A stretch of 64,000 bases of DNA from Paenibacillus xylanexedens (lineage in GTDB: Bacteria; Bacillota; Bacilli; Paenibacillales; Paenibacillaceae): positions 2,175,276-2,239,275 of the forward strand of contig NZ_VEIO01000001.1 of the NCBI RefSeq assembly GCF_007680605.1. The letters are read 5' to 3'. This document shows, piece by piece, positions 20,181-31,037 of this stretch (its first letter is position 1; each line of letters starts with the position of its first letter). Position numbers and translations under genes: made by a program. A model generated the notes under the pieces. The model saw only the letters and a program-made list of their open reading frames with translations. It did no database searches and was not told where the DNA came from.

Positions 20181-21282
20181 ATTGCGCAAAGGTCACGTTA
20201 ATCTGCACAATCTCGGAACGACTGCTTGTCCGGATTGGCGGTCCCCAGAAACCGTATCCTGAGGTTACAATCGAGTGCATGGAGCCCTTTTGCAGATAAC
20301 CCCAATCATTTTCATAGATCGCTTGTGTTATAAATTGAGCCGGTGCAATCTGTCCCCGGTGGGTATGGCCCGATACGACTAAATCTACTTTGTTCTTCTC
20401 GGCAATATCCAGATCGTACGGCTGATGATCCAGCATGATTACTGGCTGATTCAGATCTGTATTTTGCATAAGCGTTGCTACGTCTGCCCGATCTTCTTCC
20501 GTTCGGTCTTTCCGTCCGATCAACGTAATTTTGTTATCCAGTACGATCTTGTCGTCATACAGCACCTGCATATTGCTTTTTTCCAATGCGGCGATCAGAT
20601 CCTGAATAGGTCCATCAAATTTGTCATGGTTCCCCAATGAAGCATATACGCCATAAGGAGCCTTGATTTCACTAATAATGTCGGCAATGCCACTCTTCTC
20701 ATACATCGCCAGATTGTCATCGATTAGGTCACCCGGATATAAAACAAGGTCTGGCTTGAGGGCGTTGATCTCCTCTACCATCCGTCTCGCATGAGCTGGA
20801 CCAGATAACAATCCAAAATGCATATCCGCAGCCATGACAATATTCAGCTTGTCGATGCCTTCCACCTTTTTATCAATCTGAATGTTATATGGTCTGACGA
20901 CTGGACTGTACGCGTTGAAAATTCCGTATCCCATTGTAGAGATCAGTAAAACCAGCGTAACTACACCCGCCCATTTATGAGCGTGATGTCTAGGAATTCG
21001 CGTCAAACGCAGAAGCCACAACGTCAGGTGTACTACAGGTAAGATGAGCAATAATAGCGAGAAAACCGCCAGCCAATAGGAACCGATGACACCGAGAAAC
21101 GAAATATTGCCAAATATGCGTGCCAGAATAAAGGAAGCCGCTAGAAAAACCAGTGCTACGATATACAACCAGCGAAATCTGGTTGCCACTACGGGTTTCA
21201 TCCAACTCCAGCCGCTCCAGCCTATGTAGAAGACTAATAATCCATATACGAGCAAAAACAAAATACCTACGAGTACAAACAT
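20179..21282 (-). CDS. Membrane-bound metallophosphoesterase
   Basis: Protein of 367 residues with about five N-terminal transmembrane segments (1-125) followed by a calcineurin-like phosphoesterase domain (about 145-365). Metal-binding motifs are in order: ADMHFG (D-x-H), GDLIDD, GNHDKF and GHTHRG. The catalytic part is probably extracytoplasmic. Relatives act on phospholipid or cyclic-nucleotide-type phosphoesters, and the substrate here is unknown. The start at 21282 follows ggaggt by ten bases; the 33 codons before it lack support. It is monocistronic. Confidence 0.87.
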   Translation of the reverse strand: MFVLVGILFLLVYGLLVFYIGWSGWSWMKPVVATRFRWLYIVALVFLAASFILARIFGNISFLGVIGSYWLAVFSLLLLILPVVHLTLWLLRLTRIPRHHAHKWAGVVTLVLLISTMGYGIFNAYSPVVRPYNIQIDKKVEGIDKLNIVMAADMHFGLLSGPAHARRMVEEINALKPDLVLYPGDLIDDNLAMYEKSGIADIISEIKAPYGVYASLGNHDKFDGPIQDLIAALEKSNMQVLYDDKIVLDNKITLIGRKDRTEEDRADVATLMQNTDLNQPVIMLDHQPYDLDIAEKNKVDLVVSGHTHRGQIAPAQFITQAIYENDWGYLQKGSMHSIVTSGYGFWGPPIRTSSRSEIVQINVTFAQ

Positions 21283-21489
21283 GCCTGGCCTGACCTCCAC
21301 CTTCAAAAAGTTATATACTGCAATTTTAACGGATACAGTTCCGTCTGAACCAGTATAACGTAAATGGTGGTGTCTCAGCATCTTTTACAGACTCCAGATG
21401 CGTACATTTTATTACAATTTGATGATAATAAATTTTGAAGAGTCTCCGCCTCTTTATTATCAACCATACATACAGAAATTTTGCCAAAA

Positions 21490-21549
21490 TAAAAAACACC
21501 TCCGCAACCCTCCCCTGAGTAGACTCAAAAGGATTGTTGCAGAGGTGCT
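21490..21549 (-). terminator. Terminator of the gnd gene
   Basis: Minus strand gcacctctgcaac / gttgcggaggtgt with one mismatch, followed by tttttt. It begins 13 bases beyond the gnd stop. Confidence 0.85.
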
Positions 21550-21562
21550 TATATTTTAAAAA

Positions 21563-22981
21563 TTACTCGTTGGTATCCATCCATTGGAAGTGGAATGAAC
21601 CTTCTTTGTCCACACGTTGGAACGTGTGTGCGCCGAAGTAGTCACGTTGTGCTTGCAGCAAGTTTGCTGGCAAACGCTCTGTACGGTAGCTGTCGTAGTA
21701 GGACAACGCGCTGGAGAAGCCTGGTACCGGAATACCTTGTTTCACCGCAGCGGCTACCACTTCACGCCATGCATCCTGGTAGGATTCCACGATGTTTTTG
21801 AAGTATGGATCAAGGAGCAAGTTTTTCAGGGCTGCATCTTTGTCATATGCTTCCTTGATGTTTTGCAGGAACTGCGAACGGATAATACAACCGCCGCGGA
21901 AAATCATCGCGATGTTGCCGTATTTTAGATCCCAGCCATATTCGTCGGATGCGGCACGCATCTGTGCGAAACCTTGAGCGTAGGATACGATTTTACTTGC
22001 GAACAGCGCTTTGCGCACGCTCTCGATGAATGCTTTTTTGTCACCGGAGAATGCTTCTGCCTTAGGTCCGTTCAGAATTTTGCTTGCAGCGATACGCTCG
22101 TCTTTCATCGCCGACAAGAAACGGGAGAATACGGATTCCGTAATCATGGACAATGGTACGCCGAGATCCAGCGCGCTCTGGCTTGTCCATTTGCCTGTTC
22201 CTTTTTGTCCAGCGGCATCCAGAATGACATCAACCATCGGTTTGCCTGTTTCCGGATCGTATTTGGAGAAGATATCCGCTGTGATCTCGATCAGATAGCT
22301 GTCAAGTTCACCTTGGTTCCACTCTGTGAAGATTTCATGTAATTCTTCTACGGAAACGTTCAGTACGGATTTTAGCAAGTGGTATGCTTCACCAATCAAC
22401 TGCATGTCACCATACTCGATGCCGTTATGCACCATTTTAACGTAGTGTCCCGCACCGTCAGGCCCGATATACGTACTGCACGCATCATCGCCTACTTTGG
22501 CAGAGATTGCCGTCAGGATCGGTTCTACAAGCTCATATGCGCTTTCCTGACCGCCTGGCATAATTGCAGGACCTTTCAGTGCGCCTTCTTCACCACCGGA
22601 CACGCCGGCACCGATGAAACGGAAACCTTTGGCTTCCAGCTCTTTGCTACGACGCTGTGTATCAGGGAAGTACGCATTACCGCCATCGATAATGATATCT
22701 CCTTGATCCAAATGAGGAAGCAATTGCTCGATAGTCGCATCCGTTGCTTTACCCGCTTGTACCATGATCAGAATTTTGCGTGGTGATTCCAGAGAAGCTA
22801 CGAACTCTTCGATGGAAAACGTTCCGATCAGGTTTTTACCGTCTGCTTCTTTCAAGAGATCATGTGTTTTCTCCGGTGAGCGGTTAAATACCGATACCGA
22901 GAAACCTTTACTTTCAATGTTAAAAGCCAGGTTTTTCCCCATTACTGCAAGTCCAATGACACCAATCTGCTGTTTACTCAT
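21563..22981 (-). CDS. gnd: 6-phosphogluconate dehydrogenase (decarboxylating)
   Basis: Oxidative pentose phosphate enzyme of 472 residues that converts 6-phosphogluconate to ribulose 5-phosphate, CO2 and NAD(P)H. The N-terminal [13 protein letters not shown]ossmann motif is followed by the cofactor-selecting [30 protein letters not shown] is the substrate-binding signature. [13 protein letters not shown] carries the catalytic lysine. The start at 22981 follows gggagga by four bases; seven further upstream codons are open but unsupported. The gene follows tal and zwf on the same strand, forming a pentose phosphate group. Length is normal. Confidence 0.95.
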   Translation of the reverse strand: MSKQQIGVIGLAVMGKNLAFNIESKGFSVSVFNRSPEKTHDLLKEADGKNLIGTFSIEEFVASLESPRKILIMVQAGKATDATIEQLLPHLDQGDIIIDGGNAYFPDTQRRSKELEAKGFRFIGAGVSGGEEGALKGPAIMPGGQESAYELVEPILTAISAKVGDDACSTYIGPDGAGHYVKMVHNGIEYGDMQLIGEAYHLLKSVLNVSVEELHEIFTEWNQGELDSYLIEITADIFSKYDPETGKPMVDVILDAAGQKGTGKWTSQSALDLGVPLSMITESVFSRFLSAMKDERIAASKILNGPKAEAFSGDKKAFIESVRKALFASKIVSYAQGFAQMRAASDEYGWDLKYGNIAMIFRGGCIIRSQFLQNIKEAYDKDAALKNLLLDPYFKNIVESYQDAWREVVAAAVKQGIPVPGFSSALSYYDSYRTERLPANLLQAQRDYFGAHTFQRVDKEGSFHFQWMDTNE

Positions 22982-23047
22982 TATGTCCTCCCGAGACTCC
23001 ATGATTTATATATATATATTGATAAGCCTTTTCCACACGTAACGCTG

Positions 23048-23713
23048 TTATTGTACTGTTTTTTTCCAGTCTGCTGCAAATTTCTCCATCCCTTGATCTG
23101 TCAACGGGTGTTTGGAGATTTGTTCAATGACTGCAAATGGAACTGTTGCAATATGTGCTCCAGCCATCGCTACACGTGTAACGTGATCCGGATGTCTCAC
23201 GGATGCAGCGATGATCTGTGCATCCAGATTATGTGTGCGGAACAGTTCAGCTACTTTGGCTACCAGTTGTACGCCGTCTTCGGAGATATCGTCCAGACGT
23301 CCCAAGAATGGAGATACGTATGTTGCACCTGCACGAGCCGCAAGCAACGCCTGATTCACAGTGAAAATCAAAGTCACGTTTGTTTTTACACCTTTTTTGG
23401 TCAAGTAACGGCAAGCCTCCAGACCCGCAAGCGTCATTGGCAATTTAATGGTGATGTTTTTGTCATTGTTGTTGATTTTGATCAATTCGTTCGCTTGAGC
23501 AATCATTTCTTCAGCAGTCAGCGCATCTGGCGTTACTTCAGCGGAAACAGACTCCACTTCAGGCACAAGCTTCAGAATTTCTTCGATGCGGTCTTCGAAT
23601 TTCACGCCTTCTTTGGCTACCAAGGAAGGGTTAGTTGTTACACCAGACAATACACCGATTTTGTATGCTTTTTGAATGTCTTCCACGTTAGCTGTATCGA
23701 TAAAAAATTTCAT
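23048..23713 (-). CDS. tal: Transaldolase (short TalC/Fsa-type)
   Basis: Class I aldolase-fold enzyme of 221 residues of the small transaldolase/fructose-6-phosphate aldolase group. [13 protein letters not shown] is the family N-terminus, and the Schiff-base lysine is in [34 protein letters not shown] and SPFLGRLDD complete the active site. It moves a dihydroxyacetone unit between sugar phosphates in the non-oxidative pentose phosphate pathway. An ATCGGAGG site precedes the ATG. Neighbouring gnd and zwf favour transaldolase over Fsa. Confidence 0.93.
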   Translation of the reverse strand: MKFFIDTANVEDIQKAYKIGVLSGVTTNPSLVAKEGVKFEDRIEEILKLVPEVESVSAEVTPDALTAEEMIAQANELIKINNNDKNITIKLPMTLAGLEACRYLTKKGVKTNVTLIFTVNQALLAARAGATYVSPFLGRLDDISEDGVQLVAKVAELFRTHNLDAQIIAASVRHPDHVTRVAMAGAHIATVPFAVIEQISKHPLTDQGMEKFAADWKKTVQ

Positions 23714-23758
23714 GATTAGATAACCTCCGATTAGTTTGATTTTTTAAGTTGTTTTGAA

Positions 23759-25282
23759 TTAGATGTTGCCGTTAACTGCCATCGGCACATCACTGTCTTG
23801 CTCAGAAATCAGTTCATTCGGTTCGTCGAACCACCAATGGTGACCTTCCGCCTCAAGCATGGCATCCGACTCCGCTGGTCCGTAACTTCCTGCCGGATAT
23901 AAATGAAGTGGTAGCAGGTTTTCATTGAATGCATCCAGAATCGGTTGCACCCAAGCCCAGGATAACTCAACTTCATCCCAATGTGCAAAGAAGGTTGGAT
24001 CACCATGCAACGCATCGCGAATCAAGTTCTCATAAGCTTCAGCCAGATCTCCCTGATTAGGAGCAAGATCAATATGAACGGGTTTGAACTCCCCTTTATT
24101 CTCAGGATCACTTGCGTTCAGTTGCAGTGTCATGCTTTGATCCGGGCTCATCTCAATAACAAGTAGGTTAGGTTTCGAACCGTTGTTCTTGATCAGGTGA
24201 CCTTGGCCTGAAGGTTCTTTGAACTCAATCACGATTCGTGTTGATTTCTCCTTCATTCTTTTACCCGTACGGATGTAAAACGGAACACCTCTCCAGAAGA
24301 AATCATCAATTTGCAGCTTCGCGGCAATAAATGTGTCATTCATGGTGTTCTCGGCAACACCTGGTTCATCTGTGTAGGCATGTACCGGTTTTCCTTGAAT
24401 GCTACCTGCAGCGTACTGTCCACGAATGATGCTTGCACCGACTGTTTGTTTCTGCAGTGGCTGAATGGACTCCATAATATGTTTTTTCTTCTGGCCCACT
24501 TTTTCGGAAGTGCTGTTATATGGAAGCTGAATAGCCATCATCATAAGCAATTGCAACATATGGTTCTGGAACATGTCACGCACAGCACCTACATGATCAT
24601 AATAGGATGCGCGTTCTTCAACACCTACAGTCTCATTTGCTGTAATTTGCACGTTAGAGATGTAACGGTTGTTCCAGAGAGCCTTCATAATCGGGTTGCT
24701 CTGATGAAGTGTCTCCAGCTTCTGAACCATCGGTTTACCTAAGTAATGGTCGATCCGATAAATCTCTTCCTCTGTGAATGATTCGCTCAGCTTGCGGTTA
24801 AGGTCGCGAGCCGACTGCAAATCATGACCAAATGGCTTCTCAATGACGAGTCGTTTCCATCCTTGTGTTGAACCAAGCCCGCTTGCCTGAATATTTTCAG
24901 CGATCGGTTCGAAGAATTCCGGACCAACCGAGAGATAAAACAAGCGATTGGACGGAATGCCAAGTTCAGCCTCTCTTTGCTCAACCAATTGCAACAACTT
25001 TATATAATCTTCCTTATGTGTGATATTCAATACACTGTAGCGAAAAGCTTTTACAAATGATTTAACTGATTCATGATCTCCTTGACGTCTGGAGAACTCA
25101 TGCAAAGATTTTTCCACTTGCGCTTGGAAAAATTCATCCGACCATTCTCTGCGGCCCATGCCGATCAGGGAGAAGGTTTCGGGAAGCTTTTTCTCAAGGT
25201 ACAGATTATATAGGGCAGGATATATTTTTCTTTTGGCTAAATCTCCAGTAGCACCAAATAAAACAATTGTTGTTGGTTCCAT
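23759..25282 (-). CDS. zwf: Glucose-6-phosphate 1-dehydrogenase
   Basis: First enzyme of the oxidative pentose phosphate pathway, 507 residues. LFGATGDLAKRKIYPALY is the NADP-binding motif. EKPFGHDL and RIDHYLGKPMVQ contain the substrate-binding lysine and catalytic histidine. aaggagc lies upstream of the ATG. zwf, tal and gnd are co-oriented with gaps of 45 and 66 bases, which suggests one transcript that ends after gnd. A LysR regulator is divergent from zwf with a 112-base shared region, so it is the likely regulator of this set. Confidence 0.96.
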   Translation of the reverse strand: MEPTTIVLFGATGDLAKRKIYPALYNLYLEKKLPETFSLIGMGRREWSDEFFQAQVEKSLHEFSRRQGDHESVKSFVKAFRYSVLNITHKEDYIKLLQLVEQREAELGIPSNRLFYLSVGPEFFEPIAENIQASGLGSTQGWKRLVIEKPFGHDLQSARDLNRKLSESFTEEEIYRIDHYLGKPMVQKLETLHQSNPIMKALWNNRYISNVQITANETVGVEERASYYDHVGAVRDMFQNHMLQLLMMMAIQLPYNSTSEKVGQKKKHIMESIQPLQKQTVGASIIRGQYAAGSIQGKPVHAYTDEPGVAENTMNDTFIAAKLQIDDFFWRGVPFYIRTGKRMKEKSTRIVIEFKEPSGQGHLIKNNGSKPNLLVIEMSPDQSMTLQLNASDPENKGEFKPVHIDLAPNQGDLAEAYENLIRDALHGDPTFFAHWDEVELSWAWVQPILDAFNENLLPLHLYPAGSYGPAESDAMLEAEGHHWWFDEPNELISEQDSDVPMAVNGNI

Positions 25283-25330
25283 CTTACCGTGCTCCTTCCA
25301 AGTAACTCTGGTTTCTTTGTTGTAGTTACA

Positions 25331-25348
25331 CTATAATACGTTTTATAG
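25331..25348. promoter_or_regulatory. Palindrome in the zwf-lysR intergenic region
   Basis: Perfect inverted repeat ctataa-tacgtt-ttatag, which fits the T-N11-A dyad scheme of LysR-type operators. It is near the middle of the 112-base divergent region and overlaps possible -10 sequences (tataat on plus). Confidence 0.45.
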
Positions 25349-25394
25349 CTATACAAGTAATTAATATATTTCACAGGAGCTATAGACGATATCT

Positions 25395-26300
25395 ATGACA
25401 ACAAATTATGAATTATATAAAGTCTTTTACTGGGCTGCCAAAACAGGCAGTCTGACCCAAGCCGCCAAAGCCCTTTACATCACACAACCCAGCGTCAGTC
25501 ATGCGATCAAACAGTTGGAAGACAGCTTCGGACTAACCTTGTTCTATCGAAATTCCAAGGGGGTTGCGTTAACTCAGGAGGGTGCCAGCCTGTACTCCTA
25601 TATTGAACAATCCCAGATTCTCATCTCGCTTGCAGAAGAAAAAATGGCTGCGCTAAAAAATCTGGATAACGGGGAACTTCGGATTGGCGGTAGCGACTCC
25701 CTCTTCAAACATTACATGTTATCGTATCTGGAGGAGTTTCACATTCAGTACCCTAACATCAAGCTGCATCTAAGCCATGGAACGACGCCGGAGGTCATTA
25801 CGTTTCTGAAAGAAGGCAAAATCGATCTTGGCGTTGTCCGCATGCCCATCGTTGACCCGCAGCTGGAAGTACGTGAGAGCATTCAACTGAAGGATTGTTT
25901 TGTTGCCGGTGAACGATATGCCCAACTGAAGGGAAAAGTGCTAACCCTCGAACAGTTGCTTGAACATGAGCTTATTCTGTTTTCCCGGAACAGCCGGGTC
26001 CGGATGGCAATTACGGAACTTTTCAATCATTATAATTACACGTTAAAACCAGAAATCGAGGTCGGCAGCGTTGACCTTCTGATTGAATTTGCTCGCCGGG
26101 GCTTGGGGATCTCTTATGTCACACGAGAATTTATCTCCAAAGAGCTGGAAGAAGGCTCTCTCTTCGAGATTCAGCTTGACGTTCCTCTTCCTCCTTCTCA
26201 TGTGGGGATCATGACGAAACGGAATATGCCGATCTCTTCGGCTGCGAATCACTTTATGGACTTGATTTTCAAAGGGCAGGCGGACAGCCCGAGAACATGA
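25395..26300 (+). CDS. LysR-family transcriptional regulator
   Basis: Regulator of 301 residues. The N-terminal winged helix-turn-helix is at residues 4-62 (GSLTQAAKALYITQPSVSHAIKQLE). The effector-binding domain, with two periplasmic-binding-like lobes, spans about 88-295. It is divergent from zwf, the usual arrangement for a LysR protein and its target, and the palindrome at 25331-25348 is a candidate operator. The ligand is unknown. ggag lies about 15 bases before the ATG, rather far, but no better start is visible. Confidence 0.9.
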   Translation: MTTNYELYKVFYWAAKTGSLTQAAKALYITQPSVSHAIKQLEDSFGLTLFYRNSKGVALTQEGASLYSYIEQSQILISLAEEKMAALKNLDNGELRIGGSDSLFKHYMLSYLEEFHIQYPNIKLHLSHGTTPEVITFLKEGKIDLGVVRMPIVDPQLEVRESIQLKDCFVAGERYAQLKGKVLTLEQLLEHELILFSRNSRVRMAITELFNHYNYTLKPEIEVGSVDLLIEFARRGLGISYVTREFISKELEEGSLFEIQLDVPLPPSHVGIMTKRNMPISSAANHFMDLIFKGQADSPRT

Positions 26301-26317
26301 TCATCCGTTGAGAACAA

Positions 26318-26365
26318 GATAAAGAGCATCAAGGCCCTGCATGCAGGATCTTGATGCTCTTTATC
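26318..26365. terminator. Bidirectional terminator between lysR and cheA
   Basis: Sixteen-bp perfect stem gataaagagcatcaag / cttgatgctctttatc, with an additional ctgcatgcag palindrome in the loop and T-rich tails on both sides. Confidence 0.88.
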
Positions 26366-26420
26366 TTCTTTATTTCAAAAAAATTATAGTGAGTACTGGA
26401 TGAAGTAAGTTCTTTGACTT

Positions 26421-28427
26421 TTAATGGCTGACTAGATAAGAAGCGTCCAGAATGAGCGCCACTTTACCGTTGCCCAGAATGGTTGCGCCAGAGAGATGAT
26501 TCATTGCTCCGAGGTATGTTCCAAGCGACTTAATGACCACTTCCTGATTTCCGATGATCTCATCCACTGCATAAGCCGCAATTTTATCGACAGAACGCAC
26601 AATGACGAGTGGAATCGTCTTGGACTTACGGTCGGTTCGCGGGTACTGCAACTTGTCGCACAGTCGGTAGAAAGGCACAATACGTCCATGATTCAAAATG
26701 GATTGCTGTCCCTGAATCATCTGAATCTCTTCCGGTTTAATGCGCACGATCTCGGCTACATTATACATCGGGAGAATTAGAACCCGACCAGATACGTTCA
26801 CCAGGAGACCCTTAATAATCGCCAAGGTAAGCGGCAACCGAATGGTGAACGTCGTTCCGACACCAACCTCTGTATCAATATCGATGATGCCATTCAGCCT
26901 TCCGATCTGGCTTCTTACGATGTCCATGCCCACACCGCGGCCTGATACATCACTAACGGTTGAAGCCGTGGAGAACCCCGGTTCAAAAATCAGATGAACG
27001 GCTTCATGTTCATTTAAACGAGCCGCTTGCTCTTCAGTTATAATACCTTTTTTCAGTGCGGAAGCCTTAATCTTCTCCCCATCAATCCCCTTACCATCAT
27101 CGGAGAAACGTATGACCACATGATTTTCCTCGTGGTATGAGGTCAGTTTGATTCGTCCTTTGGCAGGCTTGTTCTGTTTGGCACGAACATCGGCACTCTC
27201 AATGCCATGATCCGCACTGTTGCGAATCAGATGGATTAACGGATCACTGAGTTCTTCGATAATCATGCGATCCAGCTCAGTCTCTCCGCCTTTAATGACC
27301 AGTTCAATATCTTTCCCCAGCTTCTGCGATAAATCCCGAACCAGCCTAGGAAACCTGTTCAACAATTGATCAATAGGCAGCATCCGCGTCTTCATAACTC
27401 CGTCCTGCAGTTCCTTGATGACCCTGCCCATATGATCGGACACCCCGCCAATACTCTGAATCACTGGGGAAGGCTCCTTACGGGCACCCGTACGGCTCAA
27501 ATCAGCAAGAGAGGTCTGATCAATAAGCAGCTCACCGACGAGGTTCATCAAATGATCCAGTCGCTCCACACTTACGCGAACCGTAGGCTGGGTTGACTTC
27601 ATCTTGTCTTCCTGAAGAGGCACTGACGTGTCGGGTTTTTCTATTCCAGCTGTCATTTCGGTCTCTATTAATTCAGATGTTACAGCAACCTCTTCTGTCG
27701 CCAAAACATATGGCCCGACATCCACACTCCGAATATCCGAATCTCCGGATAACGCACTCTCAATCTGAGCTTGATCCAGAGAAGAAGCTGTAATGATCAC
27801 GAACTCGTTATAATGCGCCTCTCCCAGTTCCTCATCAAGCCCCTGCTTTTCAATGGATGTCGCTAGTACACTTCCACATACATCTTCAACCCGTTTGCAC
27901 AAAATATGATATCTAGCTGCTTTCATCAAACAATCCGAGCTTAATACAATGCGAATGGAAAAAATCTGCTGACCTGGTTCAAGTGCCTCATTGAACAGAT
28001 TCGACTCCACAGATTGTAGAACGGGTGACTTGGCTTGCTGAGCCGAGGCCGGTTGATGAATCATGTCCTGTATTTCTTTGACCACTGCACGGAAATCAGT
28101 ATAACTTTCGCCTTGCACATATTGATCCCTAAGCACTCTCATAGCATCCAACGAACGAAAAAGGGTGTCGATGAGTTGTGCGGTAATTTCAGGTTTCTTA
28201 GATCGAACCCATTCCAATGCATATTCGACTTCATGTGTCAGATCACTTAATTCACGAAAATCCATAGTCGAAGCCGAGCCCTTAATCGTATGAGCCGCCC
28301 GAAATAAGGTCTGCACAAGCTCCACTGACGGTGAAAGTTCAAGTGCAAGCAAGGACTGGTCCATCCGTTCCAACTGATCATTCAGTTCTTCGATAAATAT
28401 GTCGCGATAGGCGGACAAATCCATCAT
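26421..28427 (-). CDS. cheA: Chemotaxis histidine kinase CheA
   Basis: Chemotaxis sensor kinase of 668 residues. The Hpt (P1) domain has phospho-acceptor H46 in AAHTIKGSA. A P2-like stretch with weak similarity follows (about 150-260). Dimerisation domain P3 is near 285-345. ATPase P4 has the N box HLIRNSADHGIE, the G1 box DDGKGID and the G2 box GRGVGMD. The CheW-like P5 domain is at about 535-665. aggaggg lies nine bases before the ATG. It is last in mcp-cheW-cheA, with cheW 14 bases upstream. No cheY, cheB or cheR is in the window, so this is a partial, possibly accessory set. Confidence 0.94.
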   Translation of the reverse strand: MMDLSAYRDIFIEELNDQLERMDQSLLALELSPSVELVQTLFRAAHTIKGSASTMDFRELSDLTHEVEYALEWVRSKKPEITAQLIDTLFRSLDAMRVLRDQYVQGESYTDFRAVVKEIQDMIHQPASAQQAKSPVLQSVESNLFNEALEPGQQIFSIRIVLSSDCLMKAARYHILCKRVEDVCGSVLATSIEKQGLDEELGEAHYNEFVIITASSLDQAQIESALSGDSDIRSVDVGPYVLATEEVAVTSELIETEMTAGIEKPDTSVPLQEDKMKSTQPTVRVSVERLDHLMNLVGELLIDQTSLADLSRTGARKEPSPVIQSIGGVSDHMGRVIKELQDGVMKTRMLPIDQLLNRFPRLVRDLSQKLGKDIELVIKGGETELDRMIIEELSDPLIHLIRNSADHGIESADVRAKQNKPAKGRIKLTSYHEENHVVIRFSDDGKGIDGEKIKASALKKGIITEEQAARLNEHEAVHLIFEPGFSTASTVSDVSGRGVGMDIVRSQIGRLNGIIDIDTEVGVGTTFTIRLPLTLAIIKGLLVNVSGRVLILPMYNVAEIVRIKPEEIQMIQGQQSILNHGRIVPFYRLCDKLQYPRTDRKSKTIPLVIVRSVDKIAAYAVDEIIGNQEVVIKSLGTYLGAMNHLSGATILGNGKVALILDASYLVSH

Positions 28428-28441
28428 GGGTGCATTCCCTC

Positions 28442-28867
28442 CTAACCGCCCAATATTTCATCCAGCTTCAAAATACCAACCAGATTCTCTCCTTGTTGCC
28501 CAACGCCCTGAAAAAATGTTTCGAGATGACGTCCATGACCTCCAGTAGGCGGATGTATTTCCGAATAGGTTGTGACTTTGCTGACTCGGTCTACAATCAA
28601 ACCGATATACTCATCCTGATAACGTACCACAATGATTCGGGTTGCCCGGGTATCCGATTCATCCGCCATGCCGAGCAAGTTACGCAGGCTCATGACGCAG
28701 ACAACTTTACCACGCAGGTTCATAACACCTTTGATTTCGGTACGACTAAACGGAATATCTGTAATACTTTGCATTTTTATAATTTCATGAATTTCTTCGA
28801 TTCGAATGGCACAGGTCTCTGCGCCGACGGACAGTTCGATATATTGTTCTTTCTGAAGTGAAGACAT
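28442..28867 (-). CDS. cheW: Chemotaxis adaptor CheW
   Basis: Adaptor protein of 141 residues that links receptors to CheA. It is a single CheW-like SH3-pair domain with the conserved VMNLRGKVVCVMSLRNLLG core and VDRVSKV. gaattgagggtg is the ribosome binding region before the ATG. It lies between the receptor gene (21-base gap) and cheA (14-base gap), so the three proteins are probably made together and form one signalling array. Confidence 0.93.
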   Translation of the reverse strand: MSSLQKEQYIELSVGAETCAIRIEEIHEIIKMQSITDIPFSRTEIKGVMNLRGKVVCVMSLRNLLGMADESDTRATRIIVVRYQDEYIGLIVDRVSKVTTYSEIHPPTGGHGRHLETFFQGVGQQGENLVGILKLDEILGG

Positions 28868-28888
28868 CGTTTCACCCTCAATTCCTTA

Positions 28889-30481
28889 TTATGACTGGGT
28901 TTTGAAAGCTGACGCAGATTCAGCCAACTCTTCTGCAAGATGTGCCAGTGATTGGCAAGTGGCCGCCGTTTCTTCCGATGCCGCCGCAGATTCCTCACTG
29001 GATGCAGAGATCGACTCTACCGAGCTCATCACCTCAGCAGCTTGTGCCGCCTCTTCCTCACACGCAGCCGCGATTTCATTGACCTTCTGGGAAGAATTGT
29101 TGACCATTTCAATGATCTGATCAAAAGCTTGTCCCGTTTTGGACGATTGCTCCACACTATCCGAAACGGCTTGCACGCTTTGTCTCGTATTTTCCTGCAT
29201 CACTTTAATGATCGTTGTAATTTCTTTGGTCGCTTCACCACTGCGTTCAGCAAGCTTGCGAACTTCATCCGCTACAACAGCAAATCCTCTTCCCTGCTCT
29301 CCTGCACGCGCTGCTTCAATCGCTGCATTCAATGCAAGCAGGTTCGTCTGCTCCGCGATGTCGTCAATCACTTCGATGATGTCACCAATTTTGCGTGAAT
29401 CTTCTTCAAGCTTCGCCATTTTCATATTCACGGCTTGCATACCTTCCAGGGAAGTCTGAACGACATGACCACCTTCACGTGCCGTTTTCACCGTATCATT
29501 GGACAACTCCGCCGCTTCTTCAGCACTCGCAGCCACAGAGTTGATCGCCAGGGACAACTCCTTAAACAATTCGGAGATATTCGCCGCTTCGCTCGATTGA
29601 CTTGTGCTTGTACTTGCAATTTCCTGTGTACTTGCAGAGATTTGTTCAGACGATGCTGCAACGCTCTGTGAATTCATGACAATGTTATTAATTAATTCTC
29701 GCAGATTATCTACCATGCGATTAAGCGCAAAGGCCAGTTGCCCAACTTCGTCTTTCGAAGAAATATCGGACTTCAGAGTCAGATTTCCATTAGAGACTTC
29801 TGTAGCTAGACCAAGCATAGCCATAAGTGGTCTGGAGATGGAACGGGAGATGATAAATCCGAGGATAATACTGAAAACAATAGACCCAACGACCAGAGCT
29901 ACGGTGACTTTGAATGCACTTGCATATGCTGCTTCAGACTTGATATTGTTCTGTTCCGCCAGTTTTACGTTTAAATCTACCATTTCACCCATCGTAGCGA
30001 GGGCTTCATCACCAGGAGGTTTGAGTGTATCTTTCAAGAAAACGATAAATCCTTGATCATTATCGTTTTTCGCGAGCTCTATACCTTGCTCAAAGATTCG
30101 CATGTAATTTGAGTACTGTGTATCGAATTTGCTAAGTAGCTCGCTTTCTTCGGGGGTCGTTGCCAGAGGACGGTAGCCATCAATTTGATTCTTAATGTTA
30201 TCTTTAATAGTACTAATATTATCGACAATACGGTTTTGCTCTGCGGCAGTCTTCTCAAAGTTGAGATCACGAATGTTAACTCGCATTCTCTGGTAATTCA
30301 TTTGGGCTCCGCTTAATTCTTTTACTGAAATTAGATTGCTGTTATACATTTCTTTCATGTGCTCATTGGTACTTCTAAGTGTCGTGATTGAATACACTCC
30401 CAGAATCGCAAGAATCAGAGATACTACCAAAAATGCTGAGATAATCTTTGTTGCTGTTTTCAAGTTGCTAAACCACTTCAT
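28889..30481 (-). CDS. Methyl-accepting chemotaxis protein with 4HB sensor
   Basis: Transmembrane chemoreceptor of 530 residues. TM1 is about 12-32, a periplasmic-side four-helix bundle (4HB_MCP type) runs from about 33 to 185, and TM2 is about 190-212. A HAMP domain follows, then the coiled-coil signalling domain with hairpin tip [20 protein letters not shown]. The sensor lacks a dCache fold, and its ligand is unknown. The gene heads a three-gene unit with cheW and cheA. gggggag precedes the ATG. Confidence 0.94.
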   Translation of the reverse strand: MKWFSNLKTATKIISAFLVVSLILAILGVYSITTLRSTNEHMKEMYNSNLISVKELSGAQMNYQRMRVNIRDLNFEKTAAEQNRIVDNISTIKDNIKNQIDGYRPLATTPEESELLSKFDTQYSNYMRIFEQGIELAKNDNDQGFIVFLKDTLKPPGDEALATMGEMVDLNVKLAEQNNIKSEAAYASAFKVTVALVVGSIVFSIILGFIISRSISRPLMAMLGLATEVSNGNLTLKSDISSKDEVGQLAFALNRMVDNLRELINNIVMNSQSVAASSEQISASTQEIASTSTSQSSEAANISELFKELSLAINSVAASAEEAAELSNDTVKTAREGGHVVQTSLEGMQAVNMKMAKLEEDSRKIGDIIEVIDDIAEQTNLLALNAAIEAARAGEQGRGFAVVADEVRKLAERSGEATKEITTIIKVMQENTRQSVQAVSDSVEQSSKTGQAFDQIIEMVNNSSQKVNEIAAACEEEAAQAAEVMSSVESISASSEESAAASEETAATCQSLAHLAEELAESASAFKTQS

Positions 30482-31037
30482 TTTATCTCCCCCTAAGTTT
30501 CTTCGTGTCTAGTTATGTAAATAAAGTTTGCTAATCCATTCTATGGATCGCTCTCCAGACAACATACGATGTATTTCGACATAAATATTAGAAAACTGAA
30601 TAGATAAATTTTAATTTTGTAAACTTTCGTTTATATGTAAAATTTAAATGATAAATAAGACTCTTGTTTTTATAATATTAAGCACTTTAAATTTAAATGT
30701 AATAGCACAATCATTCATATTAACGAAATTTATATATACATTTTTGTACATATCTCTTTTTTTTGATGATGTGATCTCAATGTTATCTTTTTTACTTGGA
30801 CCTATATGTTAGTTCATAGTTCTTTTGACTAATTCTTATGATATCTAATCAAGATAGTTCTACTCACCTGTTCAAAATATGTAATAAACACGACTTAAGA
30901 CTAATAATAAAATTAAAACATATGATTCAATTGAACTAAAAAACAATCAAATTCACTATACAGGAGTTTGATTGTTTTCTAGATTCATATGCAATTTTTA
31001 AGCTACTTTGATCCAATCGAAATACGATTTATTCATA
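30482..31037. other. AT-rich intergenic region without a gene
   Basis: About 555 bases, markedly AT-rich. No open frame with a ribosome binding site was found on either strand. It must hold the promoter of the chemoreceptor operon, and it contains the hairpin at 30940-30978. I see no repeat or RNA motif beyond that. Confidence 0.6.
30940..30978. terminator. Bidirectional hairpin in the AT-rich gap
   Basis: Perfect 12-bp stem aaaacaatcaaa / tttgattgtttt with a 15-base loop and T-runs in both directions. It probably ends the minus-strand transcript of the gene at 31038-31712. Confidence 0.75.
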
